A stretch of 23,798 nucleotides of DNA from Chara braunii (GCA_003427395.1 BFEA01000281.1:1831813-1855610); one strand, 5' to 3'; shown: positions 1-10,479, numbered from the stretch's first letter. Notes: generated from the sequence alone by a model not told the origin. Made by a program: numbers and translations.

Positions 1-73
<73 letters not shown>
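1..73. repeat. (CT)n microsatellite at window start
   Basis: Uninterrupted CT dinucleotide run. It is the reverse complement in type of the GA run that ends the window, which suggests that the sequence was bounded by microsatellites at assembly. Confidence 0.98.
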
Positions 74-76
<3 letters not shown>

Positions 77-102
77 ATTTTGTTATCATGGTCTTGCTCC
101 TT

Positions 103-465
103 TCTGCTCCTCCTCCTCCTCCTCCACGTCTTCGTCCTCTTCCCTCTCCTCCTCCACGTCTTCGTCCTCTTCCCTCTCCTCCTTCACGTCTTCGTCCTCC
201 TCCCCCTCGTCTTGGTCGTCGTCATGTATTTGCTATAACCTTCCCCCCTCCCTTCCCTGCTCATGCCACGCGGCGCCCTTTTTCTGTCTTTCTTTTTTTC
301 GGACCTTTGTCGCCGTGTTCCTTCTCTTCGTCCTCCTCATGCTCCTCCCCGTCCACTACTCCTCCACGTCTTCATCCTCCTCCCCCTCGTCTTGGTTGTT
401 GTCATGTACTCGCCAAAACCTCCCCCCCCCCCCTTCCGATACCTGTGCCACATGGTCTTTTCGTT
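103..465. repeat. pyrimidine-rich minisatellite with a 180-bp duplication
   Basis: The motif CACGTCTTCGTCCTC starts at 125, 155 and 185, a 30-bp period. The block at 181-230 recurs at 361-410 with few changes, an offset of 180 bp. The similarity continues into the following C-rich tract. The strand is almost purely C and T. Open frames across it encode only Pro/Arg/Leu/Ser low-complexity peptides, so I do not call a gene. Confidence 0.85.
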
Positions 466-786
466 GTTTCCAATACATTGGCAGTACTTCGTATAGCGCT
501 TTGTATGTGTACTTTTTTCTTCCCCCCCTTTAATCCGGACGTATACACCCATCCAGATAGGGATCCAGACAAGTTGATCCGGACATTCCGGATTAACCAG
601 AATTTACCGGAAATCCGAACGTTCGGATGAAATTGGGAAATCCGATTTTCGGTGTCCGGACTTGTCCGGTTCACTTGTCCGCCGCTGCCATGTGGCATGG
701 CAAGCGCCGTAGTGTAAGCTGAAAGGAAAGTTTAAGATCTACACGAACAAACCAACCCCACCGCTCCTCTTTCATCTACACCCACC
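466..786. other. gene-free stretch with clustered CCGGA motifs and a short palindrome
   Basis: Between 535 and 680 the motif CCGGA or TCCGG recurs many times in both orientations, giving weak self-complementarity. A perfect 7-bp inverted repeat (TGCCATG/CATGGCA, 3-base loop) lies at 686-702. The last 50 bases lead into the ORF at 787. I see no gene here; it may be a worn transposon end. Confidence 0.4.
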
Positions 787-2204
787 ATGGAGGAACAAGG
801 TCGCAAACCCCCCAAACATTCAAACACAAAAGAAGATAGGCAACGCGTCTGCATTTACGAATGTGGATGGGTTAAGAACGATGCAGACGTCCAGATGATG
901 AAAAGAGGAATCACTAGGAATGAAGTAACAAACATGATGACTTATGTACCATCACACAAGGAAATTGATCAATTTCTGTTGGGATAAAAGACAAATAGGG
1001 TCGAATCTTCTGATGGTCTTGTCGACAATATCACTCGTTTGTGGAAAAGAAGGAAAACTGGGGAAGGTTTTGGATGATGTGGCTTGGAGTGTTGTGGAGA
1101 ATGTTCTCGCAAATTCACTCGTTTGTGGAAAAGAAGACAGCCCCAATTTTGAAATTAGCTAAAAGTATGAAAATGGATCCAAGTAAAGTATATAAGAAAA
1201 ATTGATATGCTGCTCGTATTTTTCTCTGTCTAGAACTCCATACCCTTATAATAATAAATATAGGGATTAAAACACTTTAAAAGAACACATAAAAAAAGTA
1301 GAAGATCCAACATGCAAAACACAGCAATCATGAAAGCTTCCAGAACTGAAAAAGTTATCATGGGAGATAAAAGTCGAAACGAATGAGGATATCGAACTCC
1401 ATTCTGTAGTGGTTGAACGACATGATTCTCTAAGTCAGCGAGTAATGGCTTGGACTCTTAGGAATGGTTTTGGTGGTGCATATAACATCATAGCGATACA
1501 GGCAATCGATAACGCACCTTCGGCCTTAAACGGTGCTGCGAGACAAAGATGAACCAGAGCTCTTAAACATAAAGTTCGATCTTCCAACAAAAGCGAAGGT
1601 AAAAGTGGCTAAGAAGATAAGATTGTGCTTCAAAGATGGAGACAAACTAGAAGTTCAGGTTGTAACATTCAACACGCCTTTGTGTTCCAAGTGCAAATAG
1701 TACTGCCACAAGATTAAAGAATGTCCGTACTCAATAAAATAATATCCCAAGTTCCAAACGAACCAGCAGAATGTAATTCGGGCACCTCAAACCCTAGGGG
1801 AGGAGGCAGAAGGGGAGGTGGAGGAAGAGGGCGAGGTAGGAGAGGGGGTAAAGGGGGCAGAGTGGAAAGGGGGACCAATGCCCCCCCCCCCCAAACCCCT
1901 CCAACTGGCGAGAGAGCAACAGAGTACCCCCTTCCTAAAAGTGCATGACAACTCCACATTCTCACCAAATTTCCAAGGAACGAACAACTCAACAGGACAA
2001 CAAAACAACCAACGGAACATACTGAAGATATTAAAGACCTTGAGGCAGCGACAATCAGGCTCAAGGTCGGACGCCGAGAAATCTGCAGCTCCATCTTATG
2101 ACATTGGCACGAAAGAGAAATCAGACAACCACCAACCCTCCGCCTCAGGTGTTTCTGCCTTAAGGGTGGTCGCACTTGTAGGACTCGAAGCGGATAACCT
2201 GTAG
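787..2204 (+). pseudogene. decayed retroelement ORF1/gag-like protein with CCHC zinc knuckle
   Basis: Several frames join into one broken protein. The first ORF (787-987) starts MEEQGRKPPK and stops at TAA. Around 1334-1553 an open stretch includes ELHSVVVERHDS and RVMAWTLRNGFGGAYNI, then a frameshift near 1530 leads to VLRDKDEPELLNIKF and a zinc knuckle of the form CX2CX4HX4C (1683-1724), with a TAG inside it at 1698-1700 and a TAA at 1740. Downstream, a different frame (1721-1948) is rich in Arg/Gly (RGGGRRGGGGRGRGRR), as expected of an RNA-binding tail. The order of a conserved Trp-containing region, basic region and zinc knuckle matches the nucleic-acid chaperone ORF1 of plant-type LINEs or a gag. 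It would coat element RNA. No reverse transcriptase follows. The family is uncertain and it could belong to an LTR element instead. Confidence 0.55.
1031..1136 (+). repeat. 22-bp direct repeat inside the ORF1 remnant
   Basis: The string TCACTCGTTTGTGGAAAAGA occurs at 1031 and again at 1115, an offset of 84 bp (28 codons). It looks like a short segmental duplication within the decaying ORF1. Confidence 0.85.
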
Positions 2205-2250
2205 ATATATCGTGACACGAAAAATTATGTATGCACCGACTAGGTAATGC

Positions 2251-2562
2251 GTGAGAAAACCCCTACTAACTCCAACGAAACTGCACAGAATTGATGTCAC
2301 AACAGAAAGAATTGACTCCCAACACTTCATAAGAGACGACTCATACAAAGAGAGTCAAAGTAAACTCTCTCTAGAACTTGCACGAAAAGGAAACCCCTCA
2401 AGACGGTTAGGACAGACTGAAACTGACCGCTTCTTCACGAGATTGCAGCAACACAGAGCAAATGGGATGAAACCAATCAACGCAACCATGCAACCCCCTC
2501 GAGGAAATTTACACAGCGAGAACAACAACCCAGCCAAGGAAATGTGGATCTCGAAATGGTAG
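2251..2562 (+). CDS. unrecognised 103-aa ORF, possibly the tail of the ORF1 remnant
   Basis: Starts ATG and encodes a basic, Gln/Asn/Arg-rich protein (for example DDSYKESQSKLSLELARK and RLQQHRANGMKPINATM) ending in SKW. It lies 46 bp after the preceding ORF1 frame ends and in another frame, so it may be the frameshifted continuation of that protein. I recognise no domain. It may equally be chance. Confidence 0.25.
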   Translation: MRKPLLTPTKLHRIDVTTERIDSQHFIRDDSYKESQSKLSLELARKGNPSRRLGQTETDRFFTRLQQHRANGMKPINATMQPPRGNLHSENNNPAKEMWISKW

Positions 2563-2620
2563 CCATGAGGACAATCTCTTCAAATCCGAAGACAAACTCA
2601 TCGGGAATATAACTTTTTTT

Positions 2621-2875
2621 ATGTGTGTGAACATGGGGACTGAAATATCTTTCTACTCTATTGGTTCTGGTGATAACAAAAGATACATGTTAATTTTCAA
2701 CTACGATGAGTCAAGTAATCGAATGGTTTTAGTCTTTCTAGCCAAGACACGACAGTTGTTGAAAAACAAGGTCATTGTCAAAATAGTAAAGGTTTATAAG
2801 ATTGAAAGGAGAAATCAAATTGGTATATTCAATAACAGTACACGTTTTTTTTTTGGAGGTCCTACCCTCCTATGA
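2621..2875 (+). CDS. unrecognised 84-aa ORF
   Basis: Encodes MGTEISFYSIGSGDNKRYML followed by a hydrophobic, basic stretch (VLVFLAKTRQLLKNKVIVK). The amino acid composition is protein-like, but no family is recognised and no neighbouring frame extends it. It follows the ORF1 remnant, so it may be part of the same element. Confidence 0.2.
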   Translation: MCVNMGTEISFYSIGSGDNKRYMLIFNYDESSNRMVLVFLAKTRQLLKNKVIVKIVKVYKIERRNQIGIFNNSTRFFFGGPTLL

Positions 2876-2889
2876 AATATTCCAACAAA

Positions 2890-3141
2890 TCATTGTATCA
2901 GGGGGCTAAGAACCAGGGCTAATAAGCACCCATAAACTAGTTCAACAATCTTCAATGCCTTGAACTCGGGAGTCTGATCTTTGAAGATGATATCTCTGCT
3001 ATAATTATTGTTGAACTCAATCATAAGTTCTTCGAAGCTAAGCAGTTGCAGTCGTTGAGCTTCAAAAACTACCTCAGAGCAGCATGGGCAAGTGATACAA
3101 ATGGGGAAAAAAAAATATACGCCCCTCTCATCACTATGCAC
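2890..3141 (-). CDS. unrecognised 83-aa ORF with a Cys-rich segment
   Basis: The minus-strand ORF contains CITCPCC followed by a helical, charged stretch (RLQLLSFEELMIEFNNN) and a hydrophobic end. The composition looks coding-like. The overlapping frame at 3069-3284 could be its frameshifted upstream part. No family is recognised; treat it as a possible fragment of a decayed gene. Confidence 0.22.
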   Translation of the reverse strand: MHSDERGVYFFFPICITCPCCSEVVFEAQRLQLLSFEELMIEFNNNYSRDIIFKDQTPEFKALKIVELVYGCLLALVLSPLIQ

Positions 3142-3429
3142 ATAGTCACCCCGAAAGCGACATATAAAAGTGAACAGTGTTGTTTTGAACTTCTGCCAAT
3201 GAAAATATAGTAATAGACATTGTAATAGTTAAAATAGGATTCGTCAATGCAAATGCGATTAAATCCCCTGTATGTTTCAAACAATTTTGTCGTAAAGTTA
3301 TTGCAAATGTATTGATGGTCATTATTACATAAATGAGACAGTATTAGTAAAGATTGTATACTTGCGATAGTTCCACATGAAAAACCAATTCAGAGGTAAT
3401 CTACATGGTCAATGGAACTATAAGCTAAA

Positions 3430-3950
3430 AGTTTTTTTTACTTTCAACGGAAAAATTTCCACGAGAAATGAAAGTTGAAAAAATATTCCATAAAAAAAAA
3501 ATCCTTCATATTTATAAATTATCCTTCCAATGTTCGTCAAATTCTAAAATTTTCAGTTTTATTTGATAAGTTCCCGTCTAAATATAAGTTTTTCCTTCCA
3601 AGTAGATCCATTTGTTCAAAATTGAATGGAAGTATGGATGAGTTTATGAAATGTTTTAATTAAATTTTCATTTCAATGCAACAAATATCTTCTAATTTAG
3701 ATTGGATTAACCTATTTATGACTGAAAATCCTTACTTAGAATGACAGTCCAATTAGAATATTTCATGAACTCGTCCAGACTTTCAATCCACCTCTAGCAT
3801 GCAGTCCAAATAAGAAGGGATACCCTATTCTTGGAATGAAAGTTTGCAAGTAAGATGAAAAATTTTAAAATTGGAATGACATTTTTTAAGATAGAATGAA
3901 AATTTAAAATTTAGATTGTAATTTTACTATAGAATGATTATTTAATTCTG
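3430..3950. repeat. degenerate AT-rich foldback
   Basis: The arm at about 3623-3662 (GAATGGAAGTATGGATGAGT and onward) pairs imperfectly with about 3752-3793, whose complement reads GGATTGAAAGTCTGGACGAG. Weaker pairing extends outward through AAAATTTT-rich sequence. A small hairpin with ACTTTC/GAAAGT arms sits near the left edge. It looks like an old palindromic MITE. A 62-aa ORF at 3475-3663 falls inside the arm and is not credible. Confidence 0.4.
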
Positions 3951-4711
3951 GGAATTTTTTGTGTTGTTGTTTTGAGCCATTGCGGCTAATGCTCCTAATA
4001 TCATAAAAGCAATACTGCAGAAAAATAAGATTGTTTGCTATGTTAGATCATAAAAACTGAAAAAGAACACATGAACATATTTCGAAGAACAACAATCTTA
4101 GATGTTATAAAAAAAATAAAATTAATTAAAGTAAGAGAACCCTCATATATATAAAGTGTCCACATGTAAAAAGGAACTGCTGTTAATTTTCATTAAAACA
4201 CTACAGCGATAAACAAAAATTTTATGAAAATATCACTCGGCTGGGTCACAAGAAAACTATTTCATAACCAGTCAAAAATTTTGTTAATTTTTAAAAATTG
4301 GTTAACTCTATAAATTCATAAATCATAGAACAACCGAATAAAAAATTCGCAGAGGAAAAAACACCGAATAACATATTTTAATCCGACCTCTGAAAGTATG
4401 GGTGATGCATCGGGAAGGAACAAAAAAAATTGATTGCAAACTTAGATATATGAAAACTTGACAAATATGATCATAATTCAGAAGAAAAAAAAAAATGAAT
4501 TCATAAAAAATTCAAGCGTTGAGCACATTATGGATGACCCACAGTGGTAGGCTCTTGTGCAAGGTATCAATGGGGGGAATATGAATTCTAATCGATGGGA
4601 CGAAGTACACCTCATCCGATGCAAAAAAGAAAAATGGTGAAAACCTGATAACAATAGACAAATTAACCAAATAAAGTTTTAAAAACTTCGTCCTTAAAGA
4701 AACCACACACC
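3951..4711. other. AT-rich gene-free stretch
   Basis: Strongly A+T rich with many A runs. The only open frame of note is a 64-aa minus ORF (4512-4706), which I do not recognise. I see no RNA gene and no convincing repeat. Confidence 0.5.
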
Positions 4712-5763
4712 AATGAGGCAGTTGTCACACCCGTTCTACAAGGTGGCACAGTCAGCCACATACCTGATAACCTTCAAGTTGTGGGAGCACGTAAGAATTT
4801 ATTTAAAATATATTTTTACCTTTAGACGGTGTCGGGACATCGACCCAAGTGCGCACCTAAAGAGCAACGCGCACGAGGGTCCTCCCGACCATGTCAAGTA
4901 GGACGTGGATTGGTATGTCGCAAACATGCAAGAGCGGGGTGCCAATCTGACCGAGTGCGCCAAGTATACTTCTCGCAGATCTCTGCGACAGAACAGGGTG
5001 CCGCGAAGTAAGGAATTGTCACCATCCTTAGGTAGGTGTATCCCTGTCGAGCTACTAACCCACATGTTGTACCTTGGAAATTGCTTCGTCACTGCAGCAT
5101 AAGAAAAACGCGTGGTAATGTGGCCAAAGTACTAGCTTGGTCACAAACGATCACTTAGGGTGCTCAACTCCTAAGTTCGTCGCTCCAGCTCAATCCAACA
5201 ACTTGACTGACTCGTAGCTAAACATTAATCCCCTCAACGAAAATGTTTGCGTCAACTTATGTTGCCCTTAATATGACAAGAAGGCACAATCGCTCTTTGT
5301 GAAGTTGGTTGAACCCTTGATTGGGGAGCGATCCCCTCAACGTGAGTCAGATACTAATACTACGCGTGGAGGAGTCGGGCCTCAAACGCACGCCCATCCT
5401 ACGGGGGTACCTAGTCTGACCGACGCATAACAAATAGATACAAGGCGGGGTGATGTCGTTGCATCAAACACAAACTGAAAATGAGAACAAGAAAACCACA
5501 CGTGGTTAACGGGGATCCCCAGTTTCAGATCCTGACTAACAGTTCCAAAACTGAAATTAGGGTTTGGGGGTCAAATTTTATGTTGTTTTTTTTTTTGCCT
5601 GTTTTTGTTTTGGTTCAAGGTTGTTGTGTACCAGATTTTTTCTCATTTGGAGCATTGGAAATTCGTCTGCTAAGATTTCTAAAATTTCTCAAGATTTTTT
5701 AAACTAAAAATATTTGTGAAATTTCCATGACAATGCACTTTTGTCTTGCTGTTTTATAGCGTT

Positions 5764-5765
<2 letters not shown>
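4712..5765. other. gene-free stretch, mixed composition
   Basis: Composition shifts to about balanced GC near 4800. Open frames at 4799-5102 overlap on both strands and none resembles a known protein. A palindromic AACCACACGTGGTT lies at 5494-5507. It could be a worn LTR or transposon body, but I found no terminal signals that prove it. Confidence 0.45.
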
Positions 5766-5855
<90 letters not shown>

Positions 5856-5856
5856 N
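5766..5856. repeat. 90-base T run ending in an undetermined base (N)
   Basis: T run from 5766 to 5855 followed by N at 5856. It could be the poly(A) tail of a minus-strand retroelement whose body lies at higher coordinates. The length and the N also mark it as a sequencing or assembly weak point. The Lys-run ORF across it is an artefact. Confidence 0.95.
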
Positions 5857-6303
5857 AACTATGGTTTCTACTCTATGACTTTGTGGCAAGTTTGGTTAAA
5901 ATGACCTTTGGATTTTTTCTATGAATGGTATAACAAGTTGTCTGAAAATTAGGGTCTTCGTTAACGACCTCTTAAGAAAACACATAGGCTTTATGGCCTC
6001 AAACATGTATTAAGAAAAACGGACTATTGACCTGTAGCAAACATAAAAGGGCAAAAGGTCGTTAGCCTATCAATCAAACACCAAAGTCAAACCCAAGCAA
6101 ACAAGAAGTTGCATCTTATTGAGTTGTCTGAGTTGAAGCCCTGATGGGTCTATGACCAAAACAACGAGTCCTTTCCACTGAGCAAAATCAAAGTGAAACC
6201 CTACTGACATGTGAATACAATCAAATGACATCATACAATGCACATGGAGTCAACCCTTTATACGTCTAGACGTCTTTGTCTCCCACACCCCTAAACTCCT
6301 ACA
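5857..6303. other. gene-free stretch beside the T run
   Basis: No ORF, RNA gene or repeat that I recognise. If the T run is a retroposon tail, this would be the 3' part of that minus-strand element, but no protein motif supports it. Confidence 0.4.
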
Positions 6304-6651
6304 TGTAGCGGGCGTCCATCTGCCCTGGCCTACAACCAGGGCTTTTTCGATTGTTTACCAGTTCAGCCTGTGGGACCAGACCGTGGCCTGACCCCACAAG
6401 CCGTGTACTGTTTCAGTCCAGTCCAGTCCTGCCTGGTACCACTGTCGGTACCATTCCAGTCCAGTCAGTCTGCTGCGGGTATACCCCAGCTGCAGTCTGT
6501 ATTTCGACATTCTTCACTTTTGCACATCTTGGAGTACGTGTGCGTTGAGTCTGCGTCGGAGTTGCGCTGTCCTCCTAGCTCCATCTCCACCTCCTCCTTT
6601 GTCAACCCTCCTCCATCCTGACGGACCGCCATTCTGGAAGTTCGGCACACA
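6304..6651 (+). mobile_element. probable LTR of a retrotransposon (5' LTR, single copy seen)
   Basis: The segment begins TGTAGCGGGCG and ends CACACA directly against a primer binding site. LTRs normally run from TG to CA and abut that site. Inside are repeated CAGTCCAGTCC motifs. I found no second LTR in the window, so this is a 5' end fragment. The left boundary is inferred from the TG and could be elsewhere. Confidence 0.45.
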
Positions 6652-6662
6652 GGTATCAGAGC
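6652..6662 (+). promoter_or_regulatory. primer binding site for initiator-Met tRNA
   Basis: GGTATCAGAGC complements the 3' end of plant-type initiator methionine tRNA (usual site TGGTATCAGAGC). The first T is A here. The site lies immediately after the putative LTR end, as expected for priming of minus-strand DNA synthesis. Confidence 0.65.
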
Positions 6663-6779
6663 GGGAACGATCCCCACTCCAACCCATCCACCCTCTCGTA
6701 ACAGGGAGAAATCGGTGCAATCTCGATAGCGGTATTTTCAACGTTTTTCAGGGCGGGAACAACGAAAAAATAGGGAAAA

Positions 6780-6959
6780 ATGGTAGCGTCTAGAGGTGGA
6801 CACGTGGTGAAAAAGGGAGCTGCCGTCACGACGCGTATGCACAAGCGCCAAGGCCAAGGCCGCCACACACGCGCGCGCCACACACCCACGCTGCCCTGCC
6901 CTCCCTGCTCTCGGATTATTATTATCAAGATCCAGGATGTTGCAGCTGCCAGGGTTTGA
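6780..6959 (+). pseudogene. truncated N-terminus of a gag-like ORF
   Basis: ATG at 6780, 118 bases after the primer binding site, opens a basic peptide (MVASRGGHVVKKGAAVTTRM, then RQGQGRHTRARH). It reaches a stop at 6957, but its last 50 bases are the tail of a SINE on the other strand (6911-7028), so the true reading is cut near 6910. Position and basic start suit a gag. No capsid motif is left to confirm it. Confidence 0.35.
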
Positions 6960-7028
6960 ACATGGGTAGCTGCTGCTCATGCGCGTGCGTGGCCAGTGCC
7001 TTAACACACTGGCCAAAGCCACAGTATA
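6911..7028 (-). mobile_element. tRNA-derived SINE
   Basis: On the minus strand, TGGCCAGTGTGTTAAGG (about 6999-7015) resembles the A box and D arm of a Leu/Ser-type tRNA, with perfect GCCAGTG/CACTGGC arms (6992-7013). About 45 bases on, ATGTTCAAACC (about 6953-6964) resembles the B box. The element ends in an AATAATAATAAT tail (6914-6926). Head, internal polymerase III promoter and simple tail make a SINE. It lies in the gag-like ORF. Confidence 0.6.
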
Positions 7029-7150
7029 AGTTGCTACTGTAGCTTGATGCTGTTGAAAAGGAAAGGGTCACTAGCCAAAGCCACAGTATGAGTTGATACT
7101 GTGGCCAGGACTACTTTACACTACAGTGAAGTAGTCCTTTTCCTTTTGGT
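7012..7150. repeat. nested hairpin cluster with a 61-bp direct repeat
   Basis: CCAAAGCCACAGTAT recurs at 7013 and 7074. The second copy forms a perfect 9-bp hairpin (7081-7104, CCACAGTAT/ATACTGTGG). Next to it is another 9-bp hairpin (7108-7137, GGACTACTT/AAGTAGTCC). Outer arms AAAAGGAAAGG and CCTTTTCCTTTT can also pair. Probably a small palindromic MITE with a partial duplicate. Confidence 0.6.
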
Positions 7151-8085
7151 TAATCCCTCAATCCGACTCAATCACCCAAGGACCCTTTAGACTAACACAA
7201 ACCTTTTAGATGACGGCCTGGAAACAAAAAATGTTATTTCCTATAGGGTATGCTCTAGGGTGACGATATTAAAAAATAGATGAGGGTTTAGTTGGCAAAC
7301 TAACCTGCTATCTCAAGATAGCATAATGTAGTCTCGCATTGACTCATATAAAGTCTCTCTAGAACAATCCCTCGACGGACATGACTTGCAGCACACGGAC
7401 CAGCCAACCAGATCCCAACAACCTTACTACGGACCTGACTGTCTACGTGAAGTTCAAGCAAGATTTATGATCTACTGAAGGATGAGAAAAATTGCGCAGC
7501 ACTTCCCATAGGGAAGTAAGCACCTAGAAATAGATAAACCCAAATGCGAGAATAAAGTTCACTGCACTAAGTGGAAGTTAGCTAAGCTTTTGACCTACTA
7601 TAGATTATTTGGGTAACACTTCCCCTAGGAATAGGATATATAAAGATCAATACCCCATCCATTTAGTCACAACCTACCCAGGACTCCAACACGTGGTGCA
7701 ACTAAGCAAAGAAAGGAGTCCCGTAATATACCCAAGAGTAGAATAAGGTAGGGTTGTTCCTCCTTTCTTAGACCTTGATTACATTAGTACTATAAGCATA
7801 ATAAGGAGAGAAGGATATGCATATATGAGGTTCACCCTTCCACCTCTCGGCTTTCATGGTGAGCCTCACGAGCAAGGACAAGTGAAACACATCTCAACGA
7901 AAACCATTCAAACATGACATGCTCAACTCACCTTTTAACTTTTGCAATAGTTGAGTGTAATTGACTTATCCCCTAATGTTTGGTAGTTTAGATATGTGTC
8001 ACATCTCGACCTTTCAGTTTTAGAAGTGGCAAAGTATAAATGACCTCTACCTGAGCTAAAGTTGCCTTCTGCAATCCACAACCTT
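7151..8085. other. gene-free stretch
   Basis: No credible ORF; the 60-aa minus frame at 7935-8117 is unrecognised. No tRNA, hairpin element or tandem repeat stands out until the array that begins near 8086. Confidence 0.45.
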
Positions 8086-9056
8086 GTTAGGTCGCCCCTC
8101 CACTTGTGCTTCGACAACTATCCCTTCCTTCTTTATCTCGACTATAAGCTTATGTTAGGTCTAGGTCGGGGTATCGGGACGGCCCTCCTCAAGGGATCGG
8201 CGATTGTCTTTTACCCTTACTTTTGACATAACTTTCAAACCCATCCCTTGACTTTACCTCACTCTCAGGTGTTGAGTTGCCCCTGCACTCATGATTTGGT
8301 GGCTACCGTTCACCTACTACCTCCCTTCTAGCTTGCAACTTTAAACCTTACCCTTGGTCTTAGCTTCAGGCACTGGGTCACCCCTTCATTCATGCTCTAC
8401 GGCTACCCTCCACCTTTACCGCAAACTTAGAACCCTCGGTCTCAACCTCGGCTTGAGGTGTTGGGCCACCTCTTCGTCCCGCTTCAGTGACAACCCTTCA
8501 CCTTTATACTTTCCCTAACATCCACACTTGGTTATAACTTAGGTGTTGGGCGACCCCTCCGTCATGCGTTGGCGGCGACCCTATACCTTATTTTTTAACT
8601 TAGTTTACTATCCCAACCTCTGACTTTATCTTAAACCTTTTGGTATTTGGTCGCCCCTCCACTTACGCTTTGGCGGCTACCCTCTACCTTTACTTCGGAC
8701 CATAACATTAGACCTTGACTCTGATCCTATTTGTGGGTGCCGGGTTGTGCCTCCGCTTACACCTTGGCGAGAATCGCACACCTCTGACTTATCATAGTAT
8801 TCAACTTCAGCATTCAACTTAGGTATTGGGTTACCCCTCCGTCATGCTTTAGCGGTGACCCTTCACCCCTAACTTATTCTAACTTTAATTATTCTCATAC
8901 ATCATATGACCCTTCTTTCCAAGGGTGTTGATGGTCACACCTCCGTCCAAAGGTATCGGTGGTCACGTCCAAAGGACGTTGGCGGTTTCCCCTCCACCCT
9001 ACCATTGGTGGCTTCCCCTCTTCCCCAAGACGTCAGTGGTGCCCCTAAGTGTCGAA
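8086..9056. repeat. divergent tandem array, unit about 85-101 bp
   Basis: The motif GGTGTTGGGCGACCCCTCCG and variants of it, followed by TTGGCGGCTACCCTCCACC variants, start near 8268, 8368, 8457, 8542, 8641, 8736, 8822 and 8923, with an earlier partial unit near 8090. Spacing varies from 85 to 101 bp and units share only the core, so the array is old. No frame is open through it. After 8923 it shortens into GGTCAC/CCAAAGG subrepeats. Confidence 0.8.
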
Positions 9057-10003
9057 CTGTCATTTATATAAGCGAGAGGTCACCCGTCTACTTATGCTTC
9101 GACGGCGGACCCTCAGTGTCAAACCGCAAGCAACCATATATCATATTGCTTAGACTATTATCTTAGTTGTTTTCTGAATAGTCATAAAAAAAGGAAATCA
9201 AGCCAGCAGAAGATAAATACTTTTGTAAACTATATAACTTATACCTCACGCTAACACAGGCACAGTCATAGAGGAAGAACATCGTATATGGGTGTAAACA
9301 TGATAGGACCCTTTCTATGAGTTCCTCGCCTCCAGAATCCCTCCTAGATTCCGGCGGAGCTCCCGCAATCGGTAGGTCGACCTCCCACAATGCCTTTATG
9401 TAGTCTCATGGGTTGCAATCTTGCCTGTTACCTTCCTCTCACGAACCAAGGACTAGACTGAGAGGAAGAAGGCAGATAGAGAAAGTTTACTTGTTCAAGA
9501 TACGAGGGAGGTAACTCTGACTAGCACGAATAGGGCCTCAGTACCTTCAGGTGCTGAGGGCGCCGCAGTGGCAGCCAATCACGGTGACATCTATCGGCTT
9601 TAAGCTTGCTGCTCTCGCACCTATCAGTCCTTGATAGCCAACTCTCCTTCCAAACCTGATGCACCATCCCCCTGTCCAACCAACGATGCACACCACTGCA
9701 TCATCCCAACTTTACCAAATCGTGGTTGACCGCACTGATCATCCTCGACAATAGTCAACCCCCACTGACCAAATGTTTACCAGTCACACATATTATGCTG
9801 GTCAAGCCAACAGTAACAACCGTTGATGGAAAGTGGTCCGCTGCCACAATCCAGTTAGCTACCGTAGACTCGGACAACTATGGCAAGCTATGTCGGTTTC
9901 CCACTGGTATGCACAACCTTGCTGTAGTATGCCAATCAACTCATCGCGCCACCAAGAGCAGGAACCGGTGACAACCTAGTTAGGAATCAGCAGTGCCTTC
10001 AGT
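9057..10003. other. gene-free stretch with one strong hairpin
   Basis: An 11-bp stem with one G-T pair (CCTCAGTACCT, TC loop, AGGTGCTGAGG) lies at 9536-9559. The 81-aa plus ORF at 9726-9971 has ordinary composition but no recognisable family. Nothing else is supported. Confidence 0.45.
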
Positions 10004-10166
10004 TCAACGGCGGTCTGCCAAAGAATGACAATTCCTTATGAGAACTGCAGTTTTCCCACCCCCACTGAAAATAGCGGACGCTTGGAGGGGAAGAGTTCCA
10101 GCCTAAAGAAAAAGGGGAGGGTTACCCTGAAGACGAACAGTAGCAACTCACAAAGGGAGATAGGAA
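10004..10166. repeat. direct repeat, copy 1
   Basis: Starts TCAACGGCGGTCTGCCAAAG and ends GGGAGATAGGAA. It is nearly identical to 10300-10462, an offset of 296 bp. Purine-rich, and ORFs on the other strand across it are shared low-complexity reading. Confidence 0.92.
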
Positions 10167-10299
10167 GACGAATAGTAGCAACAATATGCTGAGACAACAA
10201 CAACAATCCGTCGAGAACCAGCAATAGGTTGTCAAGGAGAACAGTAGCAGTCTATCGAGATAAGAACCAACGGATTGACAATAGGACGCTAGAACCAAC

Positions 10300-10462
10300 T
10301 CAACGGCGGTCTACCAAAGAATGACAATTCCTTATGAGAAATGCAGTTTTCCCACCCCCACTGAAAATAGCGGACGCTTGGAGGGGAAGAGTTCCAGCCT
10401 AAAGAAAAAGGGGAGGGTTACCCTGAAGACGAACAGTAGCAACTCACAAAGGGAGATAGGAA
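10300..10462. repeat. direct repeat, copy 2, with flanking secondary repeat
   Basis: Second copy of the 163-bp unit. The string GACGCTAGAACCAACT precedes it (about 10285) and follows it (about 10473), and GAAGACGAAYAGTAGCAAC also recurs, so the block grew by more than one duplication. The 148-aa minus ORF (10332-10778) is derived from this purine-rich repeat, and I do not call it a gene. Confidence 0.92.
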
Positions 10463-10479
10463 AGAAAAAGGGGACGCTA

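Noticed and set aside
88-630. 180-aa Pro/Arg-rich ORF
   Set aside because: It is the translation of a pyrimidine-rich minisatellite; other frames are equally open.
5704-5889. Lys-run ORF
   Set aside because: It is only the complement of the 90-base T run and contains the N.
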